From Pedosphaera sp. (GTDB lineage: Bacteria; Verrucomicrobiota; Verrucomicrobiia; Limisphaerales; AAA164-E04): a stretch of DNA of 64,000 nucleotides. The notes beneath the pieces were generated by a model, which saw only the letters and a list, made by a program, of their open reading frames with translations, did no database searches and was not told the DNA's origin. The translations under genes were made by a program, and so were the position numbers. Location of the stretch: assembly GCA_002690655.1 (NCBI GenBank), contig NZFL01000028.1, forward strand, positions 60,695 through 124,694, given 5' to 3'. Positions 61,479-64,000 of the stretch are shown here, one piece after another (positions within the stretch are counted from its first letter, which is position 1; each line of letters starts with the position of its first letter).

Positions 61479-64000
61479 TCAGGTCAGCATGCTTTTGAGG
61501 TACTTACCTGTATGACTGAGCTCCACCTGAGAAATATCTTCGGGAGTTCCCTCTGCGACGATTTCTCCTCCGCCAGATCCACCTTCAGGACCAAGATCAA
61601 TCACCCAGTCAGCTGTTTTAATGACATCTAAATTGTGTTCAATAACAACCAAGGTATTGCCAGCCTGTCGCAATCGATTCATGACACTCAGCAAGGTGGC
61701 TACATCATGAAAGTGCAGGCCGGTGGTGGGTTCATCGAATATGTAAAGCGTCCTCCCCGAGGTTCGCTTGCCCAACTCGGCAGCCAGTTTCACACGCTGG
61801 GCTTCACCTCCACTCAAAGTGGTAGCAGATTGACCTAGACGCAAATACCCAAGCCCGACTTCTGACAGCGTCAAACAGGGTTCACATATCTTCGGAACGG
61901 CTCGGAAAAAGGTAGCTGCTTCATCGATAGTCATGTCCAGCACATCAGCAATAGTTCTGCCCTTATAATTGATTTCAAGCGTTTCACGATTATAGCGCTT
62001 TCCGCAGCAGGCCTCGCAGGTCACGTAAACCGCAGGAAGAAAATGCATCTCAATCTTGATCAAGCCATCACCCTGACATTTCTCGCAACGCCCCCCTTTG
62101 ACATTGAAGCTGAATCGACTCGATTCGTAACCCCTGATACGCGAAGAGGGCAAGCGAGCAAATAAGTCTCGAATGTGATTAAAAATACCAGTGTAGGTTG
62201 CAGGGTTACTTCGAGGGGTACGACCAATCGGGCTTTGATTCATCACAATGATTTTAGAAAATTTCTCGTCACCGTAAATCGCTTGGTGTTTCCCCGGGCG
62301 ATCTTTGGCTCCATACCATTTTCGCATCAGGGTTTTTCTGAGAATGCCATCAATCAGCGTACTTTTACCTGAACCACTTACACCCGTCACACAGGTCAGC
62401 AACCCCAGAGGAATCCTGACATCAATGTTCTTCAAATTGTTCTCAGTCGCCCCCTTGATCGTCAGATAACCCTTGTCAGGAGTTGGAATGATTCGATTCG
62501 AAGGAACGTCAATCGAAAACACGCCTGAAAGATATTTCCCTGTGAAGGATCTCTCGGAGCCCAGTATATCATCCACCGTGCCGCACGCCACAACGTCGCC
62601 TCCGTTAACCCCTGCTCCGGGGCCCATGTCCACCACGTAATCTGCCCTCCGGATGGTGTCCTCATCATGCTCGACAACCAACACTGAATTCCCAAGATCC
62701 CTCAGACGAATCAGTGTTTCCAATAATCGATCATTGTCACGCTGATGCAATCCAATGCTAGGCTCATCCAGAATATACAGCACACCAACCAATCCACCCC
62801 CGATTTGGGTTGCCAAGCGAATTCGCTGCGCTTCCCCTCCGCTCAAAGTTCCGCTTTCACGGTCCAGACTCAGGTAGCCAAGCCCTACTTCATTGAGGAA
62901 TTTCAATCGTGTCAAAATCTCCTGCACAAGGTCTCCTGCAATCTTGTATTGAAATTCATCCAACTTAAGATGCTCAAAAAACTCCTGCAACTGTTCAATG
63001 GTCAGATGACAGATATCCATGATCGATAGACCCGGAATATCTGGAAATGCCAGTTTTTTGAATTTGGATTTCTCGAAAAGAGAGAGATCACCCAAAGTAG
63101 CAGAAAGGATCTCAGGACGTAATCTCAGGCCATGACAGGACTCACAGGCAATTGGGCTCATGTAAGCCTTCAAGCGATTTCGGGAGGACTCGCTTTCGCT
63201 TTCTTCAAATTGCCTCTCCAGCATGGGGATCAAGCCTTCGAAGGCGCGCTTATGCACCCGCCTTGTCGCCCCTGTCCCAGTCTGAAAAGAAATCAGCTCC
63301 TCGCCTGAACCATAAAGCAATGTTTCCTTAAAAGCAGCCTTCAGATTCTTAAAGGGCGCATCCATGCTCTGCTTATAATGAGAGGAAAGCCCCTTTATCA
63401 TGGCGTCATAGAGAGCTATTTGAGCCTTAGGCACTTTATAGAATGGCAGAACGGCTCCCTGCTTGAGTGTTTTCTTCGTATCGGGAATGATCAACTCAGG
63501 ATCAAACTCCATCTGTTGTCCCAGCCCATGACAAGCCTCGCACGCACCCGATAGAGAATTAAATGAGAAATGCTTGGCTTCAAGCCGCTCGTAAGTGCGT
63601 CCTGTTTCTGGACTGTAGAGGCGATTGGAGCGAGTCGACTCTTCCCAAAGCGCTCGGGCACGATCCTCCGGCTTTTGATAAAGCAATTGCACTATCCCGT
63701 CTCCCCAGCGCAATGCCGTTTCAATTGAATCCGCTAATCGAACTCTTACCTTGTCCTGCACTACCAGTCGATCCACAACAACTTCAAGCGATTCGGAAAC
63801 ACCCGCTTCCAATACATCGGGAGACAAGGCGCCCAATTCATGAAAGGCTCCATCAATGCGAACTCTCACAAACCCCTCACGTGCCAGACGTTCCAAACTC
63901 GGCTTGAGAGTCTCAGTCTTTTGAATATTAATCGGCGCAAGCACCATCACCCGGGTGCGCTCCGATAGCTTCATGACTTCATCCACAATGTCGGTGGTTG
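61479..64000 (-). CDS. uvrA: Excinuclease ABC subunit A, C-terminal part; 5' end outside window
   Basis: About 840 residues of UvrA; the frame is open at the window edge, where TTDIVDEVMKLSERTRV matches the family, so the start lies beyond 64000. Visible are zinc-finger cysteines CEACHGLG and CESCHGLR, a first signature SLDRESGTLSGGEAQRIRL, a Walker A VTGVSGSGKSTL for the second ATPase, a second zinc region GRCEKCQGDGLIKIEMHFLP...CEACCGKRYN, and signature TLSGGEAQRVKLAAELG with IFDEPTTGLHF. UvrA recognises DNA lesions with UvrB in nucleotide excision repair. No frameshift or loss in the part seen. Confidence 0.95.
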   Translation of the reverse strand, partial: TTDIVDEVMKLSERTRVMVLAPINIQKTETLKPSLERLAREGFVRVRIDGAFHELGALSPDVLEAGVSESLEVVVDRLVVQDKVRVRLADSIETALRWGDGIVQLLYQKPEDRARALWEESTRSNRLYSPETGRTYERLEAKHFSFNSLSGACEACHGLGQQMEFDPELIIPDTKKTLKQGAVLPFYKVPKAQIALYDAMIKGLSSHYKQSMDAPFKNLKAAFKETLLYGSGEELISFQTGTGATRRVHKRAFEGLIPMLERQFEESESESSRNRLKAYMSPIACESCHGLRLRPEILSATLGDLSLFEKSKFKKLAFPDIPGLSIMDICHLTIEQLQEFFEHLKLDEFQYKIAGDLVQEILTRLKFLNEVGLGYLSLDRESGTLSGGEAQRIRLATQIGGGLVGVLYILDEPSIGLHQRDNDRLLETLIRLRDLGNSVLVVEHDEDTIRRADYVVDMGPGAGVNGGDVVACGTVDDILGSERSFTGKYLSGVFSIDVPSNRIIPTPDKGYLTIKGATENNLKNIDVRIPLGLLTCVTGVSGSGKSTLIDGILRKTLMRKWYGAKDRPGKHQAIYGDEKFSKIIVMNQSPIGRTPRSNPATYTGIFNHIRDLFARLPSSRIRGYESSRFSFNVKGGRCEKCQGDGLIKIEMHFLPAVYVTCEACCGKRYNRETLEINYKGRTIADVLDMTIDEAATFFRAVPKICEPCLTLSEVGLGYLRLGQSATTLSGGEAQRVKLAAELGKRTSGRTLYIFDEPTTGLHFHDVATLLSVMNRLRQAGNTLVVIEHNLDVIKTADWVIDLGPEGGSGGGEIVAEGTPEDISQVELSHTGKYLKSMLT

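Overview
The window is about 48-50% GC and almost entirely chromosomal core and accessory genes of a Gram-negative member of the PVC group, most likely Verrucomicrobiota (phylum inferred, class not resolved). The pointers are four very large secreted beta-propeller / HEAT / cytochrome c proteins of the PVC-type heme-binding CxxCH family, a GreA-type elongation factor with a very long N-terminal extension, an outer-membrane secretin with its pilus/type II secretion partners, heptose (LPS) synthesis genes and an LptG permease. I see no CRISPR array, complete insertion sequence, prophage or rRNA operon.

Layout. 1-330: 3' end of a PHP-type histidinol phosphatase. 347-10859, all minus strand: a 1317-aa cytochrome/propeller protein with a C-terminal DUF6807-like domain, then yacG, an extended adenylate kinase, gmhB, rfaE1, thiG, hscB, an A-type Fe-S carrier, a membrane-anchored YHS-like protein and purU. 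10927-17457, plus strand: a gspE-gspL-gspM-gspD type operon with a recognisable promoter and a strong terminator. 17828-20959: second cytochrome/propeller protein. 21134-21210: initiator tRNA, followed by a gene-poor 1.1 kb stretch with a stop-interrupted reading frame. 22296-24797, minus: 53-aa lipoprotein, coiled-coil membrane protein, pilT, PilZ-like protein. 24900-28239, minus: coaD-yceD-rpmF-plsX-fabH. 28377-28452: tRNA-Phe. 28565-31498: PQQ-type sugar dehydrogenase with three heme c motifs. 31664-32255: two decayed gene remnants. 32328-36602, plus: lptG, dus, a glycosyltransferase and accA. 36661-43812, plus: a Tat-exported TIM-barrel protein, a 1459-aa debranching enzyme and prfC. 44312-51010: PfpI protein, second TIM-barrel protein, ABC-F ATPase and the fourth cytochrome/propeller protein. 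51187-56282: small membrane protein, amino-sugar isomerase/deaminase, two Gfo/Idh/MocA oxidoreductases and an exported alpha/beta hydrolase. 56693-64000: an RF-1 domain rescue factor, extended GreA, rsmB, a ThuA/GATase-like exported protein and the 3' part of uvrA.

How it works together. The cytochrome/propeller proteins, the PQQ-type dehydrogenase, Tat-exported sugar isomerase- and oxidoreductase-like proteins, the sugar-phosphate deaminase and the debranching enzyme fit an organism that degrades complex polysaccharides and oxidises sugars in the periplasm (inference). GspE/L/M/D with PilT and PilZ belong to a type IV pilus or type II secretion apparatus whose F and pilin genes are not here. 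coaD-yceD-rpmF-plsX-fabH and accA are fatty acid/phospholipid supply; rfaE1, gmhB and lptG are LPS inner-core synthesis and transport.

Most notable observations: an initiator tRNA whose anticodon stem has A-U instead of the first of the three conserved G-C pairs; a bacterial debranching enzyme with the two-domain architecture known from eukaryotes; fusion of a cytochrome/propeller protein to a DUF6807-like domain; an FG-rich insert in the secretin; a GmhB without zinc-ligand cysteines; a short lipoprotein gene; and two stretches of decaying genes. None amounts to a proven new system; each is given with the test that would decide it.
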